This document shows, piece by piece, positions 27,053 through 35,571 of a stretch of 64,000 nucleotides of DNA (positions are counted from its first letter, which is position 1; each line of letters starts with the position of its first letter). The stretch is from positions 1 to 64,000 of the forward strand of contig CAZVNL010000009.1 in assembly GCA_964628055.1 (NCBI GenBank), in the 5' to 3' direction. The translations under genes were made by a program, and so were the position numbers. Below the pieces are notes generated by a model. That model was not told the DNA's origin, ran no database searches, and saw only the letters and a list, made by a program, of their open reading frames with translations. Source of the stretch: CAZBEL01 sp964628055. GTDB taxonomy: Bacteria; Fidelibacterota; Marinisomatia; Marinisomatales; TCS56.

Positions 27053-28027
27053 CTAATCTAAATCTTCCAGGATCAGGTCGTGGATTTTGGTGGCCACCGC
27101 CAGGGCCTCCCGCCCGGTCTGCCCATCTACAATCGGGGGGGCAAACCCTTGAGTGGCCTGAATGAAGTTTTCCAACTCCAATTGCAGGGCGTCCACCTGT
27201 TTGACCGGGGGTTTTTCATAGACGATCTGGCGGTGAATACCGTTACGTTCTAAAGGCGCGGTAACAATGGCCTGCGGATCTTTCGCTTGCGCGTCCAGCA
27301 CGCGGTAAACCTCTGTTAGACCTAAGAGAAAGTCAATGGTGACGTACATCTCGCGTTGAAATATTTTTACCTTACGCACCCGGTCTTTAGCCACCCGGCT
27401 GGAGGTAATGCTGGTGACCGTGCCGTTTTCGAAGCGGATGCGCGCGTTGGCAATGTCCACGGAGCGGGTCATGATAGACACGCCACTGGCCCGAATGTTT
27501 TTTACAGGTGATTGGACTAAGGACAAAATAATGTCAATGTCGTGGATCATGAGGTCCAGGACGACGGGGACATCGGTACCGCGGGTGTTGTAGGGGGCCA
27601 GACGCTGGACTTCAATGTACTTGGGATTAAGGGAGTAGTTTTTTAAAGGTAGCAGAGCTGGGTTGAGCCGTTCGATGTGCCCCACCTGGATTAAGACCTG
27701 GTTTTGCTCCGCAAGGCGTAAAAGATCATCGGCTTCGGCCACCGTTTCCGTAATGGGCTTTTCGATGAATACGTGTTTCCCCGCCTGGAGACACCTTTTG
27801 GCTATGATGGCGTGCGTGGGGGTTGGCGTCACGATGGAAAGGGCATCGCAGGCGGCGATAAGGGCCTCTAACTCCTTGAAAGCCTGGATTTGATACTTGC
27901 TGGCCACTTCCTCAGCCCGACGGTGGTCACGGTCGTGGAGACCCACTAAAGTGGCTTGTTTCAACCTGGAAAAATGTTTGACGTGGTGTTGACCCAGGTG
28001 GCCCACACCGATGACACCGATATTCAT
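27053..28027 (-). CDS. Gfo/Idh/MocA family NAD(P)-dependent oxidoreductase
   Basis: A 324-residue oxidoreductase: an N-terminal Rossmann domain (IGVIGVGHLGQHHVKHF at 3-19), the family EKP motif at 89-91 in HVFIEKPIT, and a C-terminal alpha/beta domain from about 120. It is the first gene of the lipid A operon, 9 bases before the methyltransferase. In several bacteria a Gfo/Idh enzyme next to lpxA or lpxB (GnnA) oxidises UDP-GlcNAc at C3 for a 3-amino lipid A sugar. That is a plausible role here, but no GnnB-type aminotransferase is in the window, so the substrate stays open. Confidence 0.85.
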   Translation of the reverse strand: MNIGVIGVGHLGQHHVKHFSRLKQATLVGLHDRDHRRAEEVASKYQIQAFKELEALIAACDALSIVTPTPTHAIIAKRCLQAGKHVFIEKPITETVAEADDLLRLAEQNQVLIQVGHIERLNPALLPLKNYSLNPKYIEVQRLAPYNTRGTDVPVVLDLMIHDIDIILSLVQSPVKNIRASGVSIMTRSVDIANARIRFENGTVTSITSSRVAKDRVRKVKIFQREMYVTIDFLLGLTEVYRVLDAQAKDPQAIVTAPLERNGIHRQIVYEKPPVKQVDALQLELENFIQATQGFAPPIVDGQTGREALAVATKIHDLILEDLD

Positions 28028-28313
28028 GATTATGATCCTTGTCCCCTGGATTCTGTTAGGGTGTTGCTTAACTCGTCAAAATTAACCCCATATCGAAGTA
28101 TATCGGAAAAGGAAAACTGTGAACCCCAAATCAGTACTGAGGGTAACGCGGAGTTGTTTTGTGGCGAATGTTAGGATGATAGGCGCTATTTTGGGAAACT
28201 GGGCCTTAGATGAAATTGCTTGCATTTCCCTTTGAATACTATCAATTTGCGGCCGACGATTCGAGGTAAGATCAATTCCATAAACCAATTAAACGTGTTG
28301 CGGAAGTCTACTT

Positions 28314-28931
28314 ATGAGTAACGAAATTAAATCCGGGATCGGTTATTTGATTCCAGTGGGAGGCCTGGTGGGGTTTGTCCTTTCCCTCATAGCCGGGAAT
28401 TTTCTTTTAGGCATCTTTTTTGCCGTGACTGGCGTCTTGCTCTGGTTCCTGTATATGGTGGTAATGGAAACCAGCCTCCCTACCACTACGGGGAACGTGA
28501 TTATTCTGTTTGGGGTTTTGTTATCCTTGGCCATCTTTTTAAATTACGGTTGGGAGCAGACCCTGTGGGGTGGTTACACTTTTCGCGCCGATGGGTCCAT
28601 TTTTGCCCTGGTGATTCTTTTCTTTTCCGTGCTTTCGGGTATATTGTTTCGTCAACATCGGCAGGGGGTGGCAGCCACCCAGGTGGGGCTCACTCCGGAA
28701 GAACAGGCCCTGGTTAAAAAGGCGCTTACGAAAGAGGGTGAGGAGACCCCGGAGGCACGCGTAATCGTGATCAAACCGGAATCTAAGGAGAGCCAAGAAG
28801 CCGCCGAGGAAGAGGACGAAGAGGAGGAATATGAATACGAAGCCTATCCTTACGGTTACGGATATCCTCCCTATTATTACGAGGAAGAGGAGGAAGACGA
28901 GGAGTACGAGGAGGAAGAGGAAGAGGAATAG
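28314..28931 (+). CDS. membrane protein with acidic, tyrosine-rich C-terminal tail
   Basis: A 205-residue protein. Residues 8-115 form four hydrophobic helices (about 9-27, 29-50, 62-80, 95-113). From about 120 a soluble tail begins (LTPEEQALVKKALTKEGEE) and residues 160-205 are almost only Glu, Asp and Tyr with a central YPYGYGYPPYYY. I recognise no family. The tail may be an unstructured, strongly negative segment that binds cations or basic proteins (inference). It is transcribed away from the lipid A operon across 286 bases that must hold both promoters, and converges on ychF. Confidence 0.75.
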   Translation: MSNEIKSGIGYLIPVGGLVGFVLSLIAGNFLLGIFFAVTGVLLWFLYMVVMETSLPTTTGNVIILFGVLLSLAIFLNYGWEQTLWGGYTFRADGSIFALVILFFSVLSGILFRQHRQGVAATQVGLTPEEQALVKKALTKEGEETPEARVIVIKPESKESQEAAEEEDEEEEYEYEAYPYGYGYPPYYYEEEEEDEEYEEEEEEE

Positions 28932-28958
28932 CCCTAAAAGGGCATTAATGTAAGCATT

Positions 28959-28990
28959 GGGTCCCCGAAGAGGGGCCTATATCCGTTTTT
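28959..28990 (+). terminator. hairpin between convergent genes
   Basis: CCCC (28963-28966), loop GAAGA, GGGG (28972-28975), extended by outer GG/CC pairs around one unpaired T, then a short T run at 28986-28990. A smaller GCCCT-AAA-AGGGC hairpin (28931-28943) stands just before it. Together they fit termination between the acidic-tail gene and ychF. Confidence 0.4.
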
Positions 28991-29020
28991 CTTTCGCGGT
29001 ATCATTTAATCAAGGGGCTA

Positions 29021-30121
29021 TCAGACGTTGAACTTAAAGAAGATCACGTCCCCGTCCTGAATGAGATAGTCCCGGCCTTCCTGAGAGACCAAGCCGGCGT
29101 CCCAGACGGCTTTTTCCGAACCCAGGCGAATCAGATCGTCGTATTTAAACACCTCTGCTTTGATGAATCCTCGCTCAAAGTCCGTGTGAATTTCACCGGC
29201 AGCCTTTTGGGCGGTGGTTCCCCATTTTATGGTCCAGGCTCGCACTTCTTTCTCGTTGCCGGTGAAAAAGGTTTCCAATCCTAACAACTTGAAACTGGCC
29301 CTGATTAGTTTTGACAGTCCCGGTTCGTTAATATTGTACTCCTGGAGGAAGAAGGCCTGTTCTTCGGGAGGCAACGTAGCAATTTCTTGCTCCAGGGAGC
29401 CGCACAGGCGTATGGCCAGGTTGTTCTCTCGCTCCGCAAAGTCGAAGAGTTCCTGTACCTGCGGGCTACGTTGCGCCCGGCTCATTTCCGCTTCGTCTAC
29501 ATTGGCCACGTAGAGAATGGGTTTCCCGGTCAAAAGGAATAAGGACCGCAGGGTGCGCACCGTTTCCGGATCTGTGGGGAATGTTCTGGCGCAGTGACCG
29601 GCGTTGCAGTGTTCCAACAGTCGTTGAAGCAATTCCACTTCCTGTTTCTTTTCCTTGTCAGCGGTTAAAGCGGCTTTAGAGATTCGGTTGAGGCGTTTCT
29701 GAATTGTTTCAATATCAGCCAGGAGCAATTCTGTTTCGATAAGTTCGGCATCCCGAACGGGATCTACCGAACCTTCTACGTGGATCACCTGGGGGTCGTC
29801 AAAACAGCGCACCACGTGGACAATGGCCCCTACCTGACGAATTTGTCCGAGGAATTGATTCCCTAATCCTTCGCCCTTACTGGCCCCCTTCACCAGACCG
29901 GCAATGTCCGTGAACTCTACCGTGGCAGGGGTGACCTTTTCAGGATGGTAAATGTCGGCTAATTTATCCAGCCGGGGATCGGGCAAAGGTACCACCCCCA
30001 CGTGGGGATCGATAGTGCAGAAGGGGTAATTCTCTGCCGGGACGGAAGAAGCCGTTAGGGCGTTAAAGATGGTGGACTTGCCCACATTAGGTAAGCCGAT
30101 GATGCCGCAGCGCAGGGCCAT
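29021..30121 (-). CDS. ychF: redox-regulated ATPase/GTPase YchF (Obg family)
   Basis: A 366-residue P-loop NTPase of the Obg family, known as YchF in bacteria and Ola1 in eukaryotes, which binds ATP and associates with ribosomes. The P-loop is GLPNVGKST (9-17), the switch region includes DIAGLVKGASKGEGLGNQFL, and a TGS domain closes the protein (AWTIKWGTTAQKAAGEIHTDFERGFI). It stands apart from fabA by 59 bases. The length is typical. Confidence 0.95.
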   Translation of the reverse strand: MALRCGIIGLPNVGKSTIFNALTASSVPAENYPFCTIDPHVGVVPLPDPRLDKLADIYHPEKVTPATVEFTDIAGLVKGASKGEGLGNQFLGQIRQVGAIVHVVRCFDDPQVIHVEGSVDPVRDAELIETELLLADIETIQKRLNRISKAALTADKEKKQEVELLQRLLEHCNAGHCARTFPTDPETVRTLRSLFLLTGKPILYVANVDEAEMSRAQRSPQVQELFDFAERENNLAIRLCGSLEQEIATLPPEEQAFFLQEYNINEPGLSKLIRASFKLLGLETFFTGNEKEVRAWTIKWGTTAQKAAGEIHTDFERGFIKAEVFKYDDLIRLGSEKAVWDAGLVSQEGRDYLIQDGDVIFFKFNV

Positions 30122-30180
30122 CTATGTTCTCTCGTTGCCCACGGAGAGCGTGGGAATGGATCGTGAAATGGGGTTAAAGT

Positions 30181-30720
30181 TTAGAAGGGGTCTAACGCCG
30201 GGTCGTCTCCGTAATTCCAGCGTAGGCTGGTAAACAGGCCTACCTGAAGGTTTTCAGCAATATAGATGATTTTATCTTCCACTTTCAACACGGCATCGGC
30301 CCAGGCCATATAAACCGGTTGAGTGATGTATTTCTTAATATCCAGATGGTAGAGAATTTTAGCGTGATAGGGGCGCACTTGCCCTTTGAACTTTACCTTG
30401 CCACATCCCAGGGCCCGTCCCTTACCTTTGCCTCCCACCCAGGACAAGAAAAAACCTAACAGTTGCCAGAAACCATCCAGCCCCAGGCAGCCAGGCATAA
30501 CCGGGTCCTCTTTAAAGTGACATTTAAAAAACCAATTGTTGGGTTTGATCTCCAGCTCCGCATCAATTTCCCCCTTATTGTATTTACCTCCTTTTTGGGA
30601 GATATGCTTGATCCGGTCAATCATAAGCATGGGCGGCATAGGTAACTTGCCTTCTTTACGACCGAAAAGTTTACCCTTAGCCACCGCTAAGATTTCTTCT
30701 TTTGTGAACTTACTCTTCAT
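30181..30720 (-). CDS. fabA: 3-hydroxydecanoyl-ACP dehydratase/isomerase
   Basis: A 179-residue hot-dog-fold dehydratase. The active-site region CHFKEDPVMPGCLGLDGFWQL matches E. coli FabA closely, with His68 and Asp82 at the standard 14-residue spacing, then GKGRALGCGKVKFKGQV and IYIAENLQVGLF. FabA, unlike FabZ, can isomerise trans-2- to cis-3-decenoyl-ACP and so supply unsaturated fatty acids. The match favours FabA over FabZ. No fabB is in the window, although an acyl-CoA dehydrogenase and a divergent enoyl-reductase-like gene are nearby. Confidence 0.9.
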   Translation of the reverse strand: MKSKFTKEEILAVAKGKLFGRKEGKLPMPPMLMIDRIKHISQKGGKYNKGEIDAELEIKPNNWFFKCHFKEDPVMPGCLGLDGFWQLLGFFLSWVGGKGKGRALGCGKVKFKGQVRPYHAKILYHLDIKKYITQPVYMAWADAVLKVEDKIIYIAENLQVGLFTSLRWNYGDDPALDPF

Positions 30721-30889
30721 GAAATTTGGTTGTTTCCTTACGACTTACTACTTCTAAAATGTGTTTGGGTTTTAAATACCATTGATAGGCTCTACCCAGC
30801 CTTAATTATACTTAACTATTTGTTAAAGACAAACGATATTTTGAAATTTTTCGATTTTTTGAAAGCGGCGTCGAATAGTGCTATTCTGT

Positions 30890-32638
30890 TCAGCAGGTTT
30901 CGTCCTGGAGAACGGTTTTGTGTATGTTTAAAACCGTCAGATGTTTTTCTAACAAGGAGGTGTGGAGTGCTGTCACGCGGGTGGTGGCTTCTTGAATCCA
31001 GAGGGTCGCCAGTTCCCGTTTATGTTCACTTTTTATGGCACTGTTGACAAACAGCATGGAGATGTATAGGTCAATCGCCATGTCCACCAGGGATTTAGCT
31101 GCCAGATCAGTTAGTTCATTATTTTTCTGTTGTTTGACGTGATCGATGGCGTTATGGAGGTGGGGGATTAGTTCCGTTACCCGTTGTGCCAGGGGTTGTA
31201 CCTTTTCGGGGAAATCATGCTGGGTGAATTGCTCCAGCTCCTGGTCCAGCACACCGGCAAGTAGACCGCCAATAGCCCCCACGATCTGAAGTTGGGAGGT
31301 CCCTTCGTAGATACTCGTAATTCGAGCGTCGCGGTAGTAGCGTTCGGCCTCATAATCTTTCATAAAACCGCTGCCCCCCATCACCTGGATGCTGCTGTAG
31401 GCTACCCGATTGCTCATCTCCGCCAGGAAATACTTGGAAAAAGGAGTCAGCACCGACGCCAACCGTTCGTAGTACTTGCTTTGTTTCCGCAGTTCCGGGT
31501 CTGGTGAGTTACCTTTTTTCTTTTGTTCTTCCAGTCGTCGCTGGGGGATTTTGTACAGGTCCACCACCCGGCCGGTGTGGTACAGGAGGAGGCGCCCGGC
31601 GGCGATGTTCATCTTCATGTTGGTGAGGATCCCGTAGACGGCGGGGATTTCAATGATCTGTTTCCCGAATTGAATGCGGGTTCGAGCGTACTTAAGGGCA
31701 CTGCGATAGGCCGCCTCGGCGATGCCTAAAGCCTGGGCAGCCACCCCGATTCGGGCGCCGTTCATCAAGGACATGATGTACTTAATAAGACCCATTCTGC
31801 GCCGCCCAATGAGGTAGGCCGGGGTGTTGTTGAAAGTCATTTCACACGTTGGAGAACCATGAATTCCCAGCTTATTCTCGATTCGGCGGATGACGATGCT
31901 CTCATCTTTAGGGCAGAGGAACAGGGAGATGCCCCGAGCATCCGTGGTGCCTGGTTCCGAGCGGGCCTGGACTAAAAGAATGTCCCCATTGCCATTCGTG
32001 ATGAAACGTTTGACCCCATTCAGGTGCCAGGCGCCCTGATCGTTGCCATCTTCGGGGGGGATGGCCTGGAGACGAATGGATTGAAGATCGGAACCGGCGT
32101 CGGGTTCGGTAAGGGCCATGGCCCCGGTGGCTGCTCCCCTGGCCAGGGGTGGGATGTACTTGGCTTTCTGTTCCTCATTACCAAATTCGTTGATGGTCTC
32201 GGCAATGTCTTGGAGACCCACTAAGTTCATCAAAGAGGCATCGGCGCGGGAGACCATTTCTAAGACGGCCAGTTTAATCACCTGGGGCATATTCAATCCC
32301 CCGTATTGCCTGGGGAGCGAAATTCCCATGAGCTGGGCGCGCTTGAAGTCTTGGAGGTTGGCTTTCACCAACGGGTGGTATACCACGTCGCCATCTACCA
32401 CTTCATTTCCCTCCTCATCGATTTGTCGGGCGCGGTCAGCGATAATGTTACCACATAGGTCCCCAGCCAATTCACAGACGTTAATATAGTTTTCACGGGC
32501 ATCGGCACCTTCGACGGGGGCAAAATCATAGCGCTCCGCCTCTTCATAATTGCCCTCCATGAGGTCAGCTAATTTGGGGAGGTCTTGTTGCTCCAAGTTG
32601 AAGAGAATGTCGGGATTATCGGTAAAGAAATTCGGCAT
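30890..32638 (-). CDS. acyl-CoA dehydrogenase, long form
   Basis: A 582-residue FAD-dependent acyl-CoA dehydrogenase, longer than the 380-residue core family because of a C-terminal helical extension of about 110 residues and an N-terminal addition. Core motifs are AMALTEPDAGSDLQSI (FAD and substrate binding), the GVKRFITNG loop, ARTRIQFGKQI, SIQVMGGSGFMKDYEAERYYRDARI and YEGTSQLQ, where Glu is the expected catalytic base. It should oxidise an acyl-CoA and pass electrons to the ETF encoded directly upstream in the operon (etfB-etfA-this gene; 6 bases from etfA). The chain-length preference is unknown. Confidence 0.9.
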   Translation of the reverse strand: MPNFFTDNPDILFNLEQQDLPKLADLMEGNYEEAERYDFAPVEGADARENYINVCELAGDLCGNIIADRARQIDEEGNEVVDGDVVYHPLVKANLQDFKRAQLMGISLPRQYGGLNMPQVIKLAVLEMVSRADASLMNLVGLQDIAETINEFGNEEQKAKYIPPLARGAATGAMALTEPDAGSDLQSIRLQAIPPEDGNDQGAWHLNGVKRFITNGNGDILLVQARSEPGTTDARGISLFLCPKDESIVIRRIENKLGIHGSPTCEMTFNNTPAYLIGRRRMGLIKYIMSLMNGARIGVAAQALGIAEAAYRSALKYARTRIQFGKQIIEIPAVYGILTNMKMNIAAGRLLLYHTGRVVDLYKIPQRRLEEQKKKGNSPDPELRKQSKYYERLASVLTPFSKYFLAEMSNRVAYSSIQVMGGSGFMKDYEAERYYRDARITSIYEGTSQLQIVGAIGGLLAGVLDQELEQFTQHDFPEKVQPLAQRVTELIPHLHNAIDHVKQQKNNELTDLAAKSLVDMAIDLYISMLFVNSAIKSEHKRELATLWIQEATTRVTALHTSLLEKHLTVLNIHKTVLQDETC

Positions 32639-32644
32639 GTAGTG

Positions 32645-33676
32645 TTAAGCCCCGTGGTGTTTATAGGCTTTGATCATCATGGGGATGACTTTGTTCAGAT
32701 CACCTACGATTCGGTAGTGAGCAATTTGGAAAATAGGGGCGTTGGGATCAATGTTGATCGCGATGATTTTACCGGACTGGTTCATTCCCGCCTGGTGTTG
32801 GATACAGCCGGAAATGCCGGCGGCGATGTACAATTTAGGGCGCACAGTCGTTCCCGTTTGACCCACTTGATGATCTTGGCTAATGTATCCATTATCAACG
32901 GCGGCGCGGGAGGCGCCCACGGCGCCCCCGAGGGTGCGAGCCAGCTCGTGGATTAGTTCAAAATTTTCCCGGCTGCCTACACCAGCCCCACCGGCCACGA
33001 TAATATCCGCCGCTTTCAAGTTCACACGTTTTTCTCTGATAACACGGTCAATCACAGTGTTGATGAAATCGTCGGCCTCTAACTGAACCTTTAGCGGTGT
33101 AACCTTCCCGTGGGGATTGGAGTGTGGTTCGGTTAGCTTCATAACCCCCTCCCGCACGGTGGCCATCTGGGGGGAGTGTTCGGGGGAGACAATGGTAGCA
33201 ATGATGTTCCCCCCGAAGGCCGGGCGAATCTGGTACAGGATATCGTGGTACACTTTTTTCCGTTTACGGTCTTCGAAATCCCCAATCTGCAGGTCCGTAC
33301 AGTCGGCGGTGAGACCTGTTTTCAAGATACTGGCGACCCGGGGGGCGAGGTCCCGGCCCAAGGGCGTGGCTCCAAAAAGCACGATTTGCGGGTTGGTCTG
33401 CTGGATGGTTTGTACCACGACCTTGGTGTAGGGTAGAGTTTCATAAAAGGTGAGGCGATCGTCCTCGATTGTGTAGAGTTGGTCACAGCCGTAAGACAGG
33501 ATTTCATCGGTGAAGCGCCCCAGGTTATTCCCGGTGAGGACGGCTTCCGCGGCCACCCCTAACCGGTCGGCTAGGTCCCGGGCCTTACATACTAATTCCA
33601 GACTCACCCCGGCGATGGCGCCGTGTTCCACCTCAATGAAGACGAGGACGTTTCCGGCCTGGTTCGTTTTACCCAA
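32645..33676 (-). CDS. etfA: electron transfer flavoprotein alpha subunit
   Basis: FAD-binding subunit of the ETF heterodimer. An open frame runs up to 33769, but residues before GKTNQAGNVLVFIEVEHG do not look like EtfA. I chose TTG at 33676, which overlaps the etfB stop by 8 bases and has GAGG about 10 bases before it, giving 343 residues. The C-terminal FAD domain has the expected AGGAGVGSRENF, ASRAAVDNGY, QVGQTGTTVRPKLYIAAGISG and QHQAGM motifs. It accepts electrons from the neighbouring acyl-CoA dehydrogenase or, if bifurcating, from NADH. Confidence 0.92.
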   Translation of the reverse strand: MGKTNQAGNVLVFIEVEHGAIAGVSLELVCKARDLADRLGVAAEAVLTGNNLGRFTDEILSYGCDQLYTIEDDRLTFYETLPYTKVVVQTIQQTNPQIVLFGATPLGRDLAPRVASILKTGLTADCTDLQIGDFEDRKRKKVYHDILYQIRPAFGGNIIATIVSPEHSPQMATVREGVMKLTEPHSNPHGKVTPLKVQLEADDFINTVIDRVIREKRVNLKAADIIVAGGAGVGSRENFELIHELARTLGGAVGASRAAVDNGYISQDHQVGQTGTTVRPKLYIAAGISGCIQHQAGMNQSGKIIAINIDPNAPIFQIAHYRIVGDLNKVIPMMIKAYKHHGA

Positions 33677-34571
33677 AGGTTCGTTCCTCAATGAGTTCGG
33701 CCAGGAGGTTTTGAATTCCCTGCTCCGTGGGTTCCACCGTTTTAGCCTTGGAGGAAGCGAAGATGACATTGGCTATTTTGTGGACTTTTGTAGGGGAGCC
33801 CGGTAGACCAATAGAGTTGGGGTCGGCGTGGAGATACTTGGCGGACCAGGTGTCGATGAGCAGACCCTTTGTTTTTAATTCTTTACACCTGGCGGCCACC
33901 GCCTCCTCTAAATCCCGGGAGTGTTCCCCCTGGAGTTCTCTCTGGATTTCAAGGGGTGTCCGGGCTTTTTTGTATTTGGCCATGCGTTTGGCGCCGTAAC
34001 TGCGGGGTAGGTTCGCCGTTGCGGTGACGGTAATGAGGAGCGGTAGGCGGGTCCGTATTTTTTCCGCCGAGCGGCCCAGGTTTCGGGAAAGGGTAATCTT
34101 TCCGTCTGTTACCGCATGTATCTTTTCAACGAAAGTCACTTGGTTAACGGCAATTTTTTCGGCTACCTGGGGTCCGATTTGAGCGGTATCGCCATCAATG
34201 GCTTGCCGGCCGCAGAGCACCAGATCGAAAGCGCCCAGTTTTTTGATACCCAGGGATAGGGTGTAGGAGGTGGCCAATGTATCCGCGCCGGCGAAAGACC
34301 GGTCGGAAATGAGGATGCAGCGGTCGGCACCGCGGTAGAGCGCCTCCCGGAGGACGTCTGCCGCCCGGGGCGGCCCCATGGTGAGCACGGTAACCGTACC
34401 CCCATAAGTTTCCTTCAATTCCAATGCCATCTCCAAGGCGTTTAAATCTTCGGGATTGAAAATGGCCGGCAGCGCACCCCGGTTCACCGTACCATCGGGT
34501 TTCATAGCCGACGCAGTGATGTTGTGTGTGTCGGGAACTTGTTTGACTAAAACGACGAGTTGTAAAGGCAT
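33669..34571 (-). CDS. etfB: electron transfer flavoprotein beta subunit
   Basis: A 300-residue EtfB, slightly longer than the usual 250-270. The N-terminal LVVLVKQVPDT, then GADTLATS (95-102) and CGRQAIDGDTAQIGP (120-134) resemble the bifurcating EtfB proteins of anaerobes such as Acidaminococcus rather than mitochondrial ETFB, whose equivalents lack the GADTLATS word. That resemblance is from memory and does not prove bifurcation. It is the first gene of etfB-etfA-acyl-CoA dehydrogenase. The bases before the ATG read CACCTCCTT on the coding strand, so no Shine-Dalgarno sequence is visible. Confidence 0.92.
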   Translation of the reverse strand: MPLQLVVLVKQVPDTHNITASAMKPDGTVNRGALPAIFNPEDLNALEMALELKETYGGTVTVLTMGPPRAADVLREALYRGADRCILISDRSFAGADTLATSYTLSLGIKKLGAFDLVLCGRQAIDGDTAQIGPQVAEKIAVNQVTFVEKIHAVTDGKITLSRNLGRSAEKIRTRLPLLITVTATANLPRSYGAKRMAKYKKARTPLEIQRELQGEHSRDLEEAVAARCKELKTKGLLIDTWSAKYLHADPNSIGLPGSPTKVHKIANVIFASSKAKTVEPTEQGIQNLLAELIEERTFG

Positions 34572-34685
34572 AAGGAGGTGCGGAAAATATCATGGACTGA
34601 ATAAGTTTCCAATGGTTTTCAGGGTCGTTTAACTTTCGTTCTGAGAGTTACATTCTTATATTGCCGGCCGTTTAAAGAGGTAATT

Positions 34686-35468
34686 ATGACACATTGGGTA
34701 CTCATTTTAGGTTGCTCCACCGGTCATGGCGGGGCGACCGCTAAACGCCTGGCCCAAGATGGCTACGGGATCATTGGGTTTCACTTCGACCGGGGAGAGA
34801 TTCGCCGACAAGCGAATGCCCTAAGAAAAGAAATCGGTGCGATCAATGCCGGGCGTGTGCATTTCTTTAACACCAACGCTGCTTCCGTGGAGACGATGGA
34901 GAAGTTTATCCCCATTATCGCTGACATTACCGGGGGTGAGCCCTTGAAACTCTTGCTCCACTCCATCGCTTTTGGAACCACGACGGACTTTTTTGGCGAC
35001 AGTTCCGTTACCAAGAGCCAGATGGAGATGACGGTGCACGTCATGGGGACTTCACTCCTATATTGGAGCCAAAAGTTATATGCCGCCGGGTTGCTGGGAG
35101 AAGGCAGTCGTATCTTGGGATTAACCAGTGAAGGCAATTATCTGGCCATGGGGGGCTATGGCCCGGTGAGTGTGGCCAAAGTGGCCATGGAAGCTATTTT
35201 ACGGCAGATTGGGTGGGAATTGGGACGACAGGGGATTACTGCTAATGCCATTCAGGCCGGGATAACGCCCACCCGGGCGCTCACCAAGATTACCGATCAC
35301 TGGGAAGAATGGATTGTCAGGACCAAGCAGAGGAATCCCATGGGGCGTACCACCACTCCCGAAGATGTGGCCAAGGTGGTCTCACTACTTTTACGGCCGG
35401 AAGCGGATTTCATCAATTGCTCCATCATTTACTGCGATGGAGGTGAGCACCGTTCAGGTACCTTTTAA
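34686..35468 (+). CDS. short-chain dehydrogenase, enoyl-ACP reductase-like (FabI/FabL type)
   Basis: A 260-residue Rossmann-fold SDR. The nucleotide motif is GCSTGHGGATA (9-19). The catalytic pair is Tyr158-x6-Lys165 (YGPVSVAK); the six-residue spacing is typical of enoyl-ACP reductases, while most SDRs have three. ANAIQAGITPT and the end INCSIIYCDGG also fit the FabI/FabL family. The dinucleotide motif is closer to FabL than to FabI. It probably reduces an enoyl-thioester. It is divergent from etfB and faces away from fabA; AGAGG precedes the ATG by 6 bases. Confidence 0.75.
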   Translation: MTHWVLILGCSTGHGGATAKRLAQDGYGIIGFHFDRGEIRRQANALRKEIGAINAGRVHFFNTNAASVETMEKFIPIIADITGGEPLKLLLHSIAFGTTTDFFGDSSVTKSQMEMTVHVMGTSLLYWSQKLYAAGLLGEGSRILGLTSEGNYLAMGGYGPVSVAKVAMEAILRQIGWELGRQGITANAIQAGITPTRALTKITDHWEEWIVRTKQRNPMGRTTTPEDVAKVVSLLLRPEADFINCSIIYCDGGEHRSGTF

Positions 35469-35571
35469 CTTACGTCCTGGTTGTCGCTGGATTTTAAAGG
35501 TCTACCTGGAGTAGCCGATCGTAGCGGTTATCCACGCTCTCCGGAGCATTCAGTTTCATGGATTGGTTTCC

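Noticed and set aside
32645..33769. The longest open frame for etfA, starting at 33769.
   Set aside because: Its first 31 residues are not EtfA-like and are the shadow of etfB; TTG 33676 fits the family start and the overlap.
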